Made by a program: the position numbers and the translations under genes. The notes below the pieces were generated by a model, which had not been told where the DNA came from, did no database searches, and saw only the letters and a program-made list of their open reading frames with translations. Below are positions 54,428 through 62,362 of a stretch of DNA of 64,000 nt, piece by piece. The stretch covers positions 660,501 to 724,500 of the forward strand of contig NZ_JAYKZY010000001.1 in NCBI RefSeq assembly GCF_035818615.1, read 5' to 3'. Position 1 is the stretch's first letter. Each line of letters opens with the position of its first letter. Source of the stretch: Sphingobium sp. CR2-8 (lineage in GTDB: Bacteria > Pseudomonadota > Alphaproteobacteria > Sphingomonadales > Sphingomonadaceae).

Positions 54428-54654
54428 GAGGCAAAACTGGGTGCATGATGGGCCTGACCTTTCGGGATTGCTCGCCAACGCGTTATCCACGCCTCCATGT
54501 CGAGAAGCGCCATGAGACGGACATAGTGACGATCGATAGCTGGACCACGTACAAGCACCTCATCCAAGGCTGATCGACTGATAAGCCGGTGCCGGGCAAG
54601 TTCACCATCCATCAGCCGCTCGCGTATTTCGTCGAGACGCTGGTTGACCAGACC
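54421..54654 (-). pseudogene. C-terminal remnant of a lasso-peptide cyclase (asparagine synthetase-like)
   Basis: On the minus strand MDGELARHRLISRSALDEVL and HYVRLMALLDMEAWITRW match the end of lasso cyclases (McjC/LarC type), where such a Leu-Ala-Leu-Leu-x-x-Glu-x-Trp helix is conserved. Only about 75 residues remain. It is convergent with the isopeptidase fragment, as in astexin loci. The assignment rests on a short segment. Confidence 0.5.
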
Positions 54655-54827
54655 TCAACGCATCGGAATATCGGATCGAGGCGGCGAGCGACATTGAGGT
54701 AGATGAGCGCCTCTTTCTGGACGCTGCCCTTGGCACCCGGATTTTCAGCGCAACGCTCGACCGGCTGTCAATTCGCGCCGGTGAAACGGCCCGACTTATC
54801 ATCCTGCGCCGGGGAGACGGGCTATGA
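54655..54827 (+). pseudogene. traK: C-terminal fragment of TraK (F-type conjugation pore)
   Basis: The frame reads YRIEAASDIEVDERLFLDAA, then LDRLSIRAGETARLIILRRG and stops, overlapping the next start in ATGA. This is the end of TraK, the secretin-like outer-membrane ring of F-type type IV secretion. The front is missing and replaced by the lasso cyclase remnant. Confidence 0.55.
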
Positions 54828-55757
54828 GCGATGAGCGACAGGATATGCCACAAGGCCCTGACGAACCCGGATCGCCCGCGCAGGGCAGCGGCGCCAAGGG
54901 CCATTCCCGGCCAACACGCCCCGCATCTACACCGACGGACAGGGACAACAGCGTCCTCCATCTGCGCGGTCCTGCCCGCGCCACCGATGCCGAGTGGGCC
55001 GGCTGCTCCGCCAGCGCCGCCGGTCGAACGCCAGGTCGGCGCGATCGGCGCTGCCATCAGTGCGGTCGTAGCGGAGGGATCATCCGCTCCAAATGGCGCT
55101 AAAAAAAAGACCAGGACGATCTATCTGCCACCTGGTTTCATGAGGGCACGGCTTTTGACCGGGATCGACGCGCTCGCCAGCCGGGACGCGACGAGCAACC
55201 CGGAACCGCTCATCGCCCGCGTCCAGGCCCCCGCCGTGCTTCCCAATGATGTGAAGGCCAATCTTTCGGGTTGCTTCGTTATCGGCAACGCGACGGGAAG
55301 CCTTGCCAAAGAGCGGGTCGAGGTGCAGCTCATCTCGCTCTCCTGCGTCGATTTCGATGAGCGTTCGGTTATCGATCAGCCGATCAAGGGCTTCTTCGTC
55401 GATACCGATGGCAAAAAGGGGCTTTCGGGCAAGGTCGTCACCCGCGCCGGCGCCGCGCTCGCCCGCAGCTTCATCGCCGGCACGATCGCGGGCGTCAGCC
55501 AGAGCGTCGAGAACACGTTCGGCAACACGTCGACCTCAGCGCTCGGCACCGTCCGGTCCCTGGACGCGGGCGATGCGCTCAAGACCGGCATCGCCAGCGG
55601 GCTTTCCAAATCCTCTGACAAGCTCACCGATTTCTATCTCGATCTCGCCCGCCAGGCGGGGCCCATCGTCGAGGTCGGCGCCGCCAAAGATGTGGTGGTC
55701 GTGATCCAGGAAGGCCTCGCGCTCGAGATCAAGTCCACCACAGCCACCAAATTCTGA
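54824..55757 (+). pseudogene. traB: TraB-like (VirB10) conjugation protein, degraded
   Basis: The C-terminal two thirds (KKKTRTIYLPPGFMRARLLT, then IKGFFVDTDGKKGLSGKVVT and FYLDLARQAGPIVEVGAAKD) are TraB/VirB10-like, which spans both membranes in the secretion channel. The N-terminal membrane segment is missing and the coding jumps between frames around 54960 (RIYTDGQGQQRPPS is in another frame). It is followed by traV and traC pieces in the usual F-type order. Confidence 0.65.
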
Positions 55758-55789
55758 TGTCCGCCCGCCAACCTCAGGGAAACACGCCC

Positions 55790-56262
55790 ATGTCCGATCT
55801 CCATTCTCGAAACGTGGCGCGCCTCGCGAGCCCCGCCCTTCTCGTCCTGCTTTGTACCTTGCCCGGCTGCTCGAGCGCGATCTGCCCATGCCCGCCAAGG
55901 CGGCCGCGCTGCTGGCGCCCGTCCAGACCGATTTTCGCGGCGGCGGCCGCCCTGCCCTGCTCTATGTCGGTCGCAAGGGCCAGCTCATCACGCTCGACCT
56001 CTTCGACCCGCGCATCAACAATTATAATTTCATCGTCTCGGCCGAAAGCGGGGCGGGCAAGAGTTTCCTCCTCAACAATCTTTGCCTCCAATATTATGCC
56101 CAAGGCGCGCTCATCCGCATCATCGATATTGGTGGGAGCTACAGGAAGCTCTGCACCCTTTGCTCCGGGCGCTATATCGACATCGGCGAGGAGGCGCTGG
56201 TCCTCAACCCTTTCGACATGGGCTTTGCGCTGGATGGCGACGACCGCCACCCGTGCTCCTGC
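55790..56262 (+). pseudogene. TraV lipoprotein start fused to a TraC ATPase fragment
   Basis: MSDLHSRNVARLASPALLVL plus a LPGC lipobox is the signal of a TraV-like lipoprotein. After about 27 residues the frame gives way to a TraC/VirB4-type ATPase segment in another frame, PVQTDFRGGGRPALLYVGRK to NPFDMGFALDGDD, with Walker A in VSAESGAGKSFLLNN. Both genes are cut, so a deletion joined them. The TraC piece ends near 56262 at an IS66-type remnant. Confidence 0.65.
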
Positions 56263-56325
56263 TGGGATCATCGCAAGGCCTTCCTCGTCGCTCCAACGCC
56301 GCCGCCGTTCCGGCCCGGTCATTAC
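56263..56325 (-). pseudogene. tnpA: IS66-type tnpA start, split by the IS21 element
   Basis: Reading the minus strand across the IS21 insertion gives MGQITVMTGPERRRRWSDEE, the usual beginning of an IS66-family TnpA. The start codon is at 58969, right of the IS21 element, and the rest is here to its left. The similarity ends near 56262, where it meets the traC fragment. It is a short relic, different from the IS66 at 49.6 kb. Confidence 0.55.
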
Positions 56326-56501
56326 TGCGTGTTTCGGAAAATCCCGGACAGTTATTTCACTAAATCGCGGACAGGCATTTCGGTAAATACGGGACAGTGA
56401 TTCCGCTAAATCCCGGACAGGGTTTGGGACAGGATCAAGGTTAGGTTTTGTGATGCGCCGCTCTGGCATTGTTGCTCCTCATCGTTGCGATGGGAGGGGT
56501 G

Positions 56502-58055
56502 ATGCCAAGGCGGAAGCAGACGAGACGAACCGACGTGAAGGACATGCGATCGATCCTCCGGCTGACCTACGATCAGGGTTTGTCGGTACGGGCCGTGTCA
56601 GAGCGGCTGAAGCTTAGCAAGACGACGGTGTCGACCTATTTACTGCGGGCGCGCGAGGCTGGGCTGACAGGCTGGCCGTTGCCGGCCGGCTACGACGATG
56701 ACACAGCGATCGAACGGTTGGTGTTCCGCCGTGTCGGCCGCCCTCCTCAGGATCTGGGCGAGCCGGACTGGCCAGTGGTTGCGCGGGAGATCAAGCGCAA
56801 GGGCGTGACGCTGGTTTTGCTGTGGCAGGAATATCGGGCTGCCCATCCCAACGGCTATGGCTATACTTGGTTTTGCGATCGGTTCCTGTCCTTCCAGCGG
56901 CGGACCCATGTCAGCTTTCGCAATCGGCATGAGGCTGGAGCTGTCCTGCAAACCGATTATGCTGGGCAGACTGTGCCGCTGATCGATCCTGTGACCGGCG
57001 TCATCACCCAGGCACAGATCTTCGTAGCGGTGCTGGGTGCTTCATCCTTCACCTTCGCAATGGCTAGCTTGAGCCAGCAGTTGCCGGACTGGATCGACGC
57101 GCAGTGCCGGGCATTGGCCTTTGTTGGCGGCGTTCCGCGCGCGATCGTGTGCGACAATCTGAAAGCGGGCGTTGCCAAAGCGCTATGGTTCGAGCCCACG
57201 CTCAGCGCGACCTTTGCGGCGATGGCCGAGCATTACGATACGACGATCCTGCCTACCCGGAGCCGGCGGCCGCGCGACAAAGGAAAGGTCGAGGGCGCAG
57301 TGTTGATCGTGGAGCGCTGGATCCTGGCGCGGCTGCGCAATCGGCGCTTCTTCAGTCTGGCGGATCTCAATGCCGCGATCGCAGACTTGCTGGTTGATCT
57401 CAATGATCGGCCCATGCGCCATGTCGGCAAATCCCGTCGCGCAATCTTTGACGAGATCGAACGGACGGCATTGGCAGCGTTACCTACGTCGGTGTTCGAA
57501 TATGCCGAGTGGAAACGCGCCAAGGTCCATCCTGATTATCATGTCGAGGTCGACAAGACCTTTTACTCCGTGCCGCACGGACTGATCGGTCGGCAGGTCG
57601 ATATCCGCCTGACGCATCGAGTAGTCGAGATCTTCTACGATCATGCGCGGGTCGCCAGCCATATGCGGACATCGCAGCGCCGTGGGCACGTTACCGTGAA
57701 TGAGCACATGCCCAAAGCGCATCAGCGCTACGCGAATATATCGCCAGCGAGCCTGATCGAGCGCGCCAGGAAAACGGGTCCTAACACAGCGACGTTCGTG
57801 GAAAGGCTGATGGTCGACAAGCCGCATCCCGAGCAGGGCTATCGCTCCGCCATGGGCATCCTCTCGTTGGCCCGGCGCTACGAACGCAATCGGCTTGAAG
57901 CCGCCTGCGATCGGGCGCTGGTGATCGGCGCTGTCACCTACTCATCCGTCAACGCCATCCTCAAGGCCGGGCTCGACAAGATCCAGCCGGCAACGGGGCC
58001 ACTCAAACCGACACCGGCGCACGGCAACATCCGTGGTGGGTCCTATTATCAATGA
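56502..58055 (+). CDS. istA: IS21-family transposase IstA
   Basis: The 517-residue protein has an N-terminal helix-turn-helix (LSVRAVSERLKLSKTTVSTY). The DDE core has Asp in VLQTDYAGQTVPLID and Asp in AIVCDNLKAG, with Glu in KGKVEGAVLIVERWI. A C-terminal beta domain (VEVDKTFYSVPHGLIGRQVD) follows. The start at 56502 is chosen over the longer frame from 56469 because it gives the usual MPRRKQ-type beginning. It is complete. Confidence 0.9.
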   Translation: MPRRKQTRRTDVKDMRSILRLTYDQGLSVRAVSERLKLSKTTVSTYLLRAREAGLTGWPLPAGYDDDTAIERLVFRRVGRPPQDLGEPDWPVVAREIKRKGVTLVLLWQEYRAAHPNGYGYTWFCDRFLSFQRRTHVSFRNRHEAGAVLQTDYAGQTVPLIDPVTGVITQAQIFVAVLGASSFTFAMASLSQQLPDWIDAQCRALAFVGGVPRAIVCDNLKAGVAKALWFEPTLSATFAAMAEHYDTTILPTRSRRPRDKGKVEGAVLIVERWILARLRNRRFFSLADLNAAIADLLVDLNDRPMRHVGKSRRAIFDEIERTALAALPTSVFEYAEWKRAKVHPDYHVEVDKTFYSVPHGLIGRQVDIRLTHRVVEIFYDHARVASHMRTSQRRGHVTVNEHMPKAHQRYANISPASLIERARKTGPNTATFVERLMVDKPHPEQGYRSAMGILSLARRYERNRLEAACDRALVIGAVTYSSVNAILKAGLDKIQPATGPLKPTPAHGNIRGGSYYQ

Positions 58056-58070
58056 AGAAAGGACGATCTT

Positions 58071-58847
58071 GTGCTGACGCATCCTACCCTTGATCAAATG
58101 CATAGCCTGGGGCTAGCAGGCATGGCGGCCGCATGGCGCGACATTGCCGAGCAGGACACCGCTGGCGATCTGACCCGAGACGAATGGCTCGGGCTCATGC
58201 TTGACCGCGAGATCGCCACTCGCGCCGATCGACGGCTGACCAATCGTCTTGCCAGCGCGAAACTGCGCTTTGTCGACGCCTGTGTCGAAAATATCGACTT
58301 CGGGGCGCACCGCGGACTGGATCGCCGCAATATCCTCTCTCTCGCACAGGGCGCCTGGCTCAAGGCAAATGAGAATCTCATTATCACCGGCCAAACCGGC
58401 ACGGGAAAAACGTGGCTGGGATGTGCGGTCGGGCGACAGGCAGCGCGCCAGGATCACTCCGTCTTATATCTGCGCATGCCGCGACTCTTCGAGGATCTTG
58501 CTCTTGCGCGCCTCGACGGTCGCTTCCCACGCGTCGTTGACAAGCTTGCCCGCGTTCAGCTGCTCATTCTGGACGACTGGGGTACCCATAGCCTCAACGA
58601 TCAGCAACGCCTTGATCTACTCGAAATCTTCGAGGAACGGTATCGCCGTAGATCCACACTCATCACCGCCCAGCTCCCGGTGGCGGCCTGGCACGAAATG
58701 ATCGGCGAGCCCACGATCGCCGATGCTATCCTCGACCGCATCGTCCACAATGCCCATCGCATCACGCTAAAAGGTGACAGCATGCGGCGACAAAAAGCTC
58801 CGCATGGCTTGACCCAGGACGCAAATATCGAAATCACTCAACCATGA
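58071..58847 (+). CDS. istB: IS21-family helper ATPase IstB
   Basis: The 258-residue AAA+ protein (GTG start) has Walker A in [18 protein letters not shown] and Walker B in [16 protein letters not shown], plus the typical opening [20 protein letters not shown]. IstB selects the target DNA and stimulates IstA. It follows istA by 15 bases and is complete. Confidence 0.92.
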   Translation: MLTHPTLDQMHSLGLAGMAAAWRDIAEQDTAGDLTRDEWLGLMLDREIATRADRRLTNRLASAKLRFVDACVENIDFGAHRGLDRRNILSLAQGAWLKANENLIITGQTGTGKTWLGCAVGRQAARQDHSVLYLRMPRLFEDLALARLDGRFPRVVDKLARVQLLILDDWGTHSLNDQQRLDLLEIFEERYRRRSTLITAQLPVAAWHEMIGEPTIADAILDRIVHNAHRITLKGDSMRRQKAPHGLTQDANIEITQP

Positions 58848-59045
58848 CAGCAACCAGGCATCCACTGCCTACACCAGCTGTCCCGGATTTACTGAAGCGC
58901 TTGTCCGGGATTTAACGAAGCAGCTGTCCGGCTTTTGCGAAATACGCACATTACCGTTATCTGCCCCATGAACCGCTCCTAAACCTACTCTCGAGAGCAT
59001 TCTTAAGAGCAGTCCACTACCTCACGACAAGGCGGGCGCCGCCGG

Positions 59046-60603
59046 CTTGCGATTACCCATAAGTCGCAAGCTCGGTGCCGATCTGGATATCGACGAGGCG
59101 CCGCAATCCACGCCAGACGACGGTGTTTCCCGGTGGTGGATCGGACATCCTCGCAAGATAGCCGCCGAGGCGCGATAATTTGTTGAGGTAGAACTGAAGC
59201 GTCCCGGGCTTTGCGCCACGGTTTCCGCTATCGGCAATGAGGCGATCAAGGATAGAGATTTCTGTCGCCGTAAACACGATTGTCGGGCTGGCCTCGGGAG
59301 CAGTGCGTGCAATCATGGTCATCCACAAAACCCGCCAGCTGACAATACAAAACAATGCAACCAGGTTGGTCAGGCGATCGGCGGTGCGAAGCTTGGCATC
59401 CTCGGCGCGACATCCTGATTTTAGGATTTTATGGAAGACCTCGATCTTCCACCGCAGAGAATACCAACGTATTTTCTCGATCGCTGCGTCAAGGTCGGCA
59501 ACTTCCAGATCGGTGACGAGCTTCCACAAGATCGGCTTGCGGCCTGATGGAACGCCGACTTCCGACGCATGGATCACTGTCAGATCAAGCGCCGGGTAGC
59601 GTTTTTGCTTCCCGATCGGCGGTCGGACATGGATCCGTTTATACCGGATATCGAGGGTTACGCGCTCGATCGTATCGTCATCGATCCTCACATCGATACT
59701 ATGGGTGCCCGCAGATGGTACCTCATGCATTTCGCTTTTCACGGTGTGGTCCCCGTTACCGGCAAGCCTGTCGACAACGGTGCGGACAACGAAGTGGGTG
59801 CCGAGATTCTTGGCCAGACAGTAAAGTTCATAAATGTCGCTCTCTCGATCTCCGACATGGACACATCGATCTGGCTGTCCCAGCAGAGCAACCGACTGGC
59901 GGAGATTATCGAGCCAGCGGACACTTTCCTTTGCTTCGATTGGAACTCGCGTCGGGTTGATCTTTCGCTTGAGCTGGGCAGTGCCCTTGAACTTGTCGCG
60001 ATTCCAGAATTTGACCGCCGCGAGACCGAGAGGGAGTCCCTCTTCGGTGACGACCAGACTGGAGTGCATCAGTTTTCCGCAAACGGCGTGATGCCGGAGA
60101 CGACCATTCTTGTCACGGCCGCTGTTGACGCTCTTGGTAAAACCGATGTCATGCGGATTTCGGCGCTGATATGTGAACTCCGTCGTATCCTGCAATACCA
60201 GGATTGGCCCTTCCGATGCCGCATACCGCGCCTTGGTCGCATCCATGTGGCCCGCAAGAATTTCTCCCTCTTCCACTTTCGGGTTTGAAAAGAACCTATA
60301 TGCGGCTTTCGTGCCCGCCCAATCCTGGCAAGCGAGGGGGATTGTCCCTCCCATTCTGTCGCTCAGACGGCAGAGAAGATCGCTGAACCGGCGCCCGAGG
60401 CGAGCATCCTTGAACGCCGCCTGATCAACTTCACTCTGCGACCAATGGTCACCAAGAGCCTGCTGCTTATCCCTTCCGGCCGACATCGCCCACCTCACGA
60501 ACACACCATGGTGCCTGTGAATGAATCATAAGAGATTCATCTGATTCAACAAATTTTGCTCTCAGGCCCGTAAGTGATTCAAATACTTATGGGTAATCGC
60601 AAG
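59046..60603 (-). mobile_element. Complete IS4-family element
   Basis: Perfect 19-base inverted repeats bound it: CTTGCGATTACCCATAAGT at 59046-59064 and its reverse at 60585-60603. Directly outside lie CGCCGCCGG at 59037-59045 and again at 60604-60612 (ten bases if one end base is counted differently), a target duplication of the size seen in this family. It holds one intact transposase gene and interrupts an IS110 remnant. Confidence 0.85.
59053..60486 (-). CDS. IS4-family transposase
   Basis: The 477-residue protein begins MSAGRDKQQALGDHWSQSEV after a GAGGTG ribosome site. It shows the small N-terminal DNA-binding domain (FKDARLGRRFSDLLCRLSDR) and the RNase-H core with Asp in ILVLQDTTEFTY and Asp in CVHVGDRESDIYELY. 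The IS4 YREK-like signature reads WYSLRWKIEVFHKILKSGC, with its Glu. It looks complete, so the element may be active. Confidence 0.9.
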   Translation of the reverse strand: MSAGRDKQQALGDHWSQSEVDQAAFKDARLGRRFSDLLCRLSDRMGGTIPLACQDWAGTKAAYRFFSNPKVEEGEILAGHMDATKARYAASEGPILVLQDTTEFTYQRRNPHDIGFTKSVNSGRDKNGRLRHHAVCGKLMHSSLVVTEEGLPLGLAAVKFWNRDKFKGTAQLKRKINPTRVPIEAKESVRWLDNLRQSVALLGQPDRCVHVGDRESDIYELYCLAKNLGTHFVVRTVVDRLAGNGDHTVKSEMHEVPSAGTHSIDVRIDDDTIERVTLDIRYKRIHVRPPIGKQKRYPALDLTVIHASEVGVPSGRKPILWKLVTDLEVADLDAAIEKIRWYSLRWKIEVFHKILKSGCRAEDAKLRTADRLTNLVALFCIVSWRVLWMTMIARTAPEASPTIVFTATEISILDRLIADSGNRGAKPGTLQFYLNKLSRLGGYLARMSDPPPGNTVVWRGLRRLVDIQIGTELATYG

Positions 60604-60805
60604 CGCCGCCGGATGGATACGCGCAAGCTTCTCTGCGAGGCAGCCAACTCGTTCCTGTGTCGGTGCCAGAAGAAGTTCGCGCTGAAAACAATGGCCATGA
60701 ATATCGCGAAGCGCCGTGGCTTCAAGAAGGTGCGCGTTGCGCTGCCCGGCGGTTCGAAGTAATCATGCACGCCATGCCACCTTGTTCCAGGTTGGAGACG
60801 ATGTA
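60604..60805 (+). pseudogene. C-terminal remnant of an IS110-family transposase
   Basis: Joining both sides of the IS4 element gives RQGGRRRMDTRKLLCEAANS. It continues in KKFALKTMAMNIAKRRGFKK and VRVAL, the C-terminal domain of IS110-type transposases. The left part of it lies at about 59008-59045. After VRVAL the frame shifts; the expected RRFEVIMHAM continues in another frame to a stop near 60805. Both the IS4 insertion and the frameshift make it dead. Confidence 0.65.
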
Positions 60806-61160
60806 AAAGCGGTTTGCTAGCGGTGAGGCACTAAAGCTGACCCGAGGGAAATGTCCCGCGAGTGAACGCAGTGACAACGATCTGCGACGTAGCCCGATCG
60901 GCGCCCGTAGCCCGCTTCGAATCAATGCAGCGTTCGTTCTTTTGAGAACCGATACCGCACGACCGAACTTCAGTTCGGCCAGTGCGGACAGATCCATGAA
61001 ACCCGCAAGGGATCACATTGCCAGAGTTCTGCAATTACAGATCAGACATTAAGAGGGATAGAGACCGTTTGTGCAGCCAAGCAGCCGACGATCCGGGTGG
61101 CTGACGTGCCAAAGGGAGCTACCCTTCGCATTGTAGGGGCACGATCGAAAAGCCCAGAAA
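60806..61160. other. Gap with probable IS110 downstream sequence, no gene
   Basis: About 355 bases between the IS110 remnant and the LacI gene. Minus-strand frames (60722-60997, 60831-61034) have no ribosome site and look like noise. The first part is probably the tail of the IS110 element. Nothing else is recognised. Confidence 0.4.
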
Positions 61161-62198
61161 CTATCGTGAACTTCGATTGTCGCGCAGAGTGCTCTTGCGG
61201 ATAACGAGTTCTATATTCTGATCGATGCGTCTTGGTTCGTCCGGCAATCTGTTGCGGTCGAGAAGCAGATGCGCGGCTGAGACTGCCTGTTCGACGATTG
61301 ACTGTCTGACAGTTGTAAGAGTTGGCCAGATCATGCGGGCAATTTCGCTGTCGTCGAAGCCCGTTACTGCGACTTCGGCTGGCACCGCAATACCGCTGGC
61401 GCCCAGCACGCCGATCACGCCGGCCGCCATTTCATCATTGGCAGCGCAAATGACGGAGGGCCGCGTATCTCCGGACCGCTCCAATATTCTTCTGGTCGCC
61501 TTTGCGCCCGAATCATAAGTATAATCGCCCTGTTCAATAATGATTGAGGCAAGTGGGATGCCGTGATCCGACAGCGCCCTTTTGAACGCGGCCATCCGGA
61601 CGAGTGAGGAACTATGGCTCGACGGCCCACCAATAATGGCAAACTGACGATGTCCCAACTCGTGGAGGTGTTCGACCAGCGCCCGGACACCGTCTCCATC
61701 GCGAGCAAATACGGCCGGGGTTCGTGCCACGTCGTGGGCAGGCGACATGCGGATTATGGGGACCCCGCGCGCCTCAAGCAGGTCGAGGACCGCCAAATCA
61801 TCGGTCATTGGAGGAATAAGGATCGCCCCCGCCAAGCCTATCCTGTCGAGTAGAGCTGCTATGCTCCTGGCTATATTGACATCGTCTGGTAAAAATTCTT
61901 CCAGCGTGAGGAAGGTACCTGTCTGGCGGCAGACTTGAGAAACGCCTCGCACCACATCGGCGACATAATGCGGCGAAGGGTTATTGTTAAGGATCGCGAC
62001 GAGAAACGATCGTTCGCTCCGTAATGCCTTCGCCGCTAAGTTCGGATGAAAATGCAGCGTTTCTATGGCCTTGCGGACTTTCTCCTTTGTGCTCTTCGAT
62101 ACACTCGGTTCGCCGTTGACGACGCGTGAAACAGTTCGCGCCGTAACGCCCGCGAGCGCGCCGACGTCGTGCAAAGTTGGCTTGGTATCTCTGCTCAT
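61161..62198 (-). CDS. LacI/GalR-family repressor
   Basis: The 345-residue protein has a LacI helix-turn-helix (PTLHDVGALAGVTARTVSRV, then VNGEPSVSKSTKEKVRKAIE) with the hinge helix LAAKALRSERS. A periplasmic-binding-like effector domain follows (SHYVADVVRG-type start, AVTGFDDSEIARMIWPTLTT near the end). The start at 62198 gives MSRDTKPTLHDV, the usual length to the HTH. A perfect palindrome lies 68 bases upstream in the divergent promoter, so it very likely controls itself and the TonB receptor. The effector is probably a sugar or related compound. Confidence 0.9.
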   Translation of the reverse strand: MSRDTKPTLHDVGALAGVTARTVSRVVNGEPSVSKSTKEKVRKAIETLHFHPNLAAKALRSERSFLVAILNNNPSPHYVADVVRGVSQVCRQTGTFLTLEEFLPDDVNIARSIAALLDRIGLAGAILIPPMTDDLAVLDLLEARGVPIIRMSPAHDVARTPAVFARDGDGVRALVEHLHELGHRQFAIIGGPSSHSSSLVRMAAFKRALSDHGIPLASIIIEQGDYTYDSGAKATRRILERSGDTRPSVICAANDEMAAGVIGVLGASGIAVPAEVAVTGFDDSEIARMIWPTLTTVRQSIVEQAVSAAHLLLDRNRLPDEPRRIDQNIELVIRKSTLRDNRSSR

Positions 62199-62241
62199 CC
62201 GCTCGGCTACTCCCAGAGGAAATGTCGATCCCTGCGCATAG

Positions 62242-62294
62242 ATTGTCAACGATCATTCCAACCATATTGTCAACGTTGACAATCGTGATAATAC
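62242..62294 (+). promoter_or_regulatory. LacI-type operator overlapping the receptor promoter
   Basis: ATTGTCAACGTTGACAAT (62266-62283) is a perfect 18-base palindrome with the central CG usual for LacI operators. A partial copy, ATTGTCAACGATCATT, starts 24 bases upstream at 62242. The sequence TTGTCA (62267-62272), 16 bases, TAATAC (62289-62294) could be the receptor promoter; the operator would then cover the -35 and spacer, giving repression. Confidence 0.75.
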
Positions 62295-62362
62295 TTGTCA
62301 AACATCAAGCAAGTTGATGATCTGCGCACAGCAGAATGCGCATATTGGGAGGGGTTATAAAC

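Larger units (their letters stand above)
56326..58948 (+). mobile_element. Complete IS21-family element
   Basis: The ends are related inverted sequences, TGCGTGTTTCGGAAAATCCC on the left and TGCGTATTTCGCAAAAGCC on the right when reversed. Each is followed by several spaced copies of CGGGACAG/CCGGACAG-type repeats, which are the transposase-binding sites of IS21. istA and istB are intact and in the standard order. It is flanked by a clean target duplication, so the insertion looks recent and the element may be active. Confidence 0.8.
56320..58954. repeat. Target-site duplication CATTAC of the IS21 element
   Basis: CATTAC occurs at 56320-56325 directly left and at 58949-58954 directly right of the element. 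A six-base duplication is within the range for IS21. Removing the element and one copy restores the IS66-type reading frame noted above, which supports the call. Confidence 0.7.
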
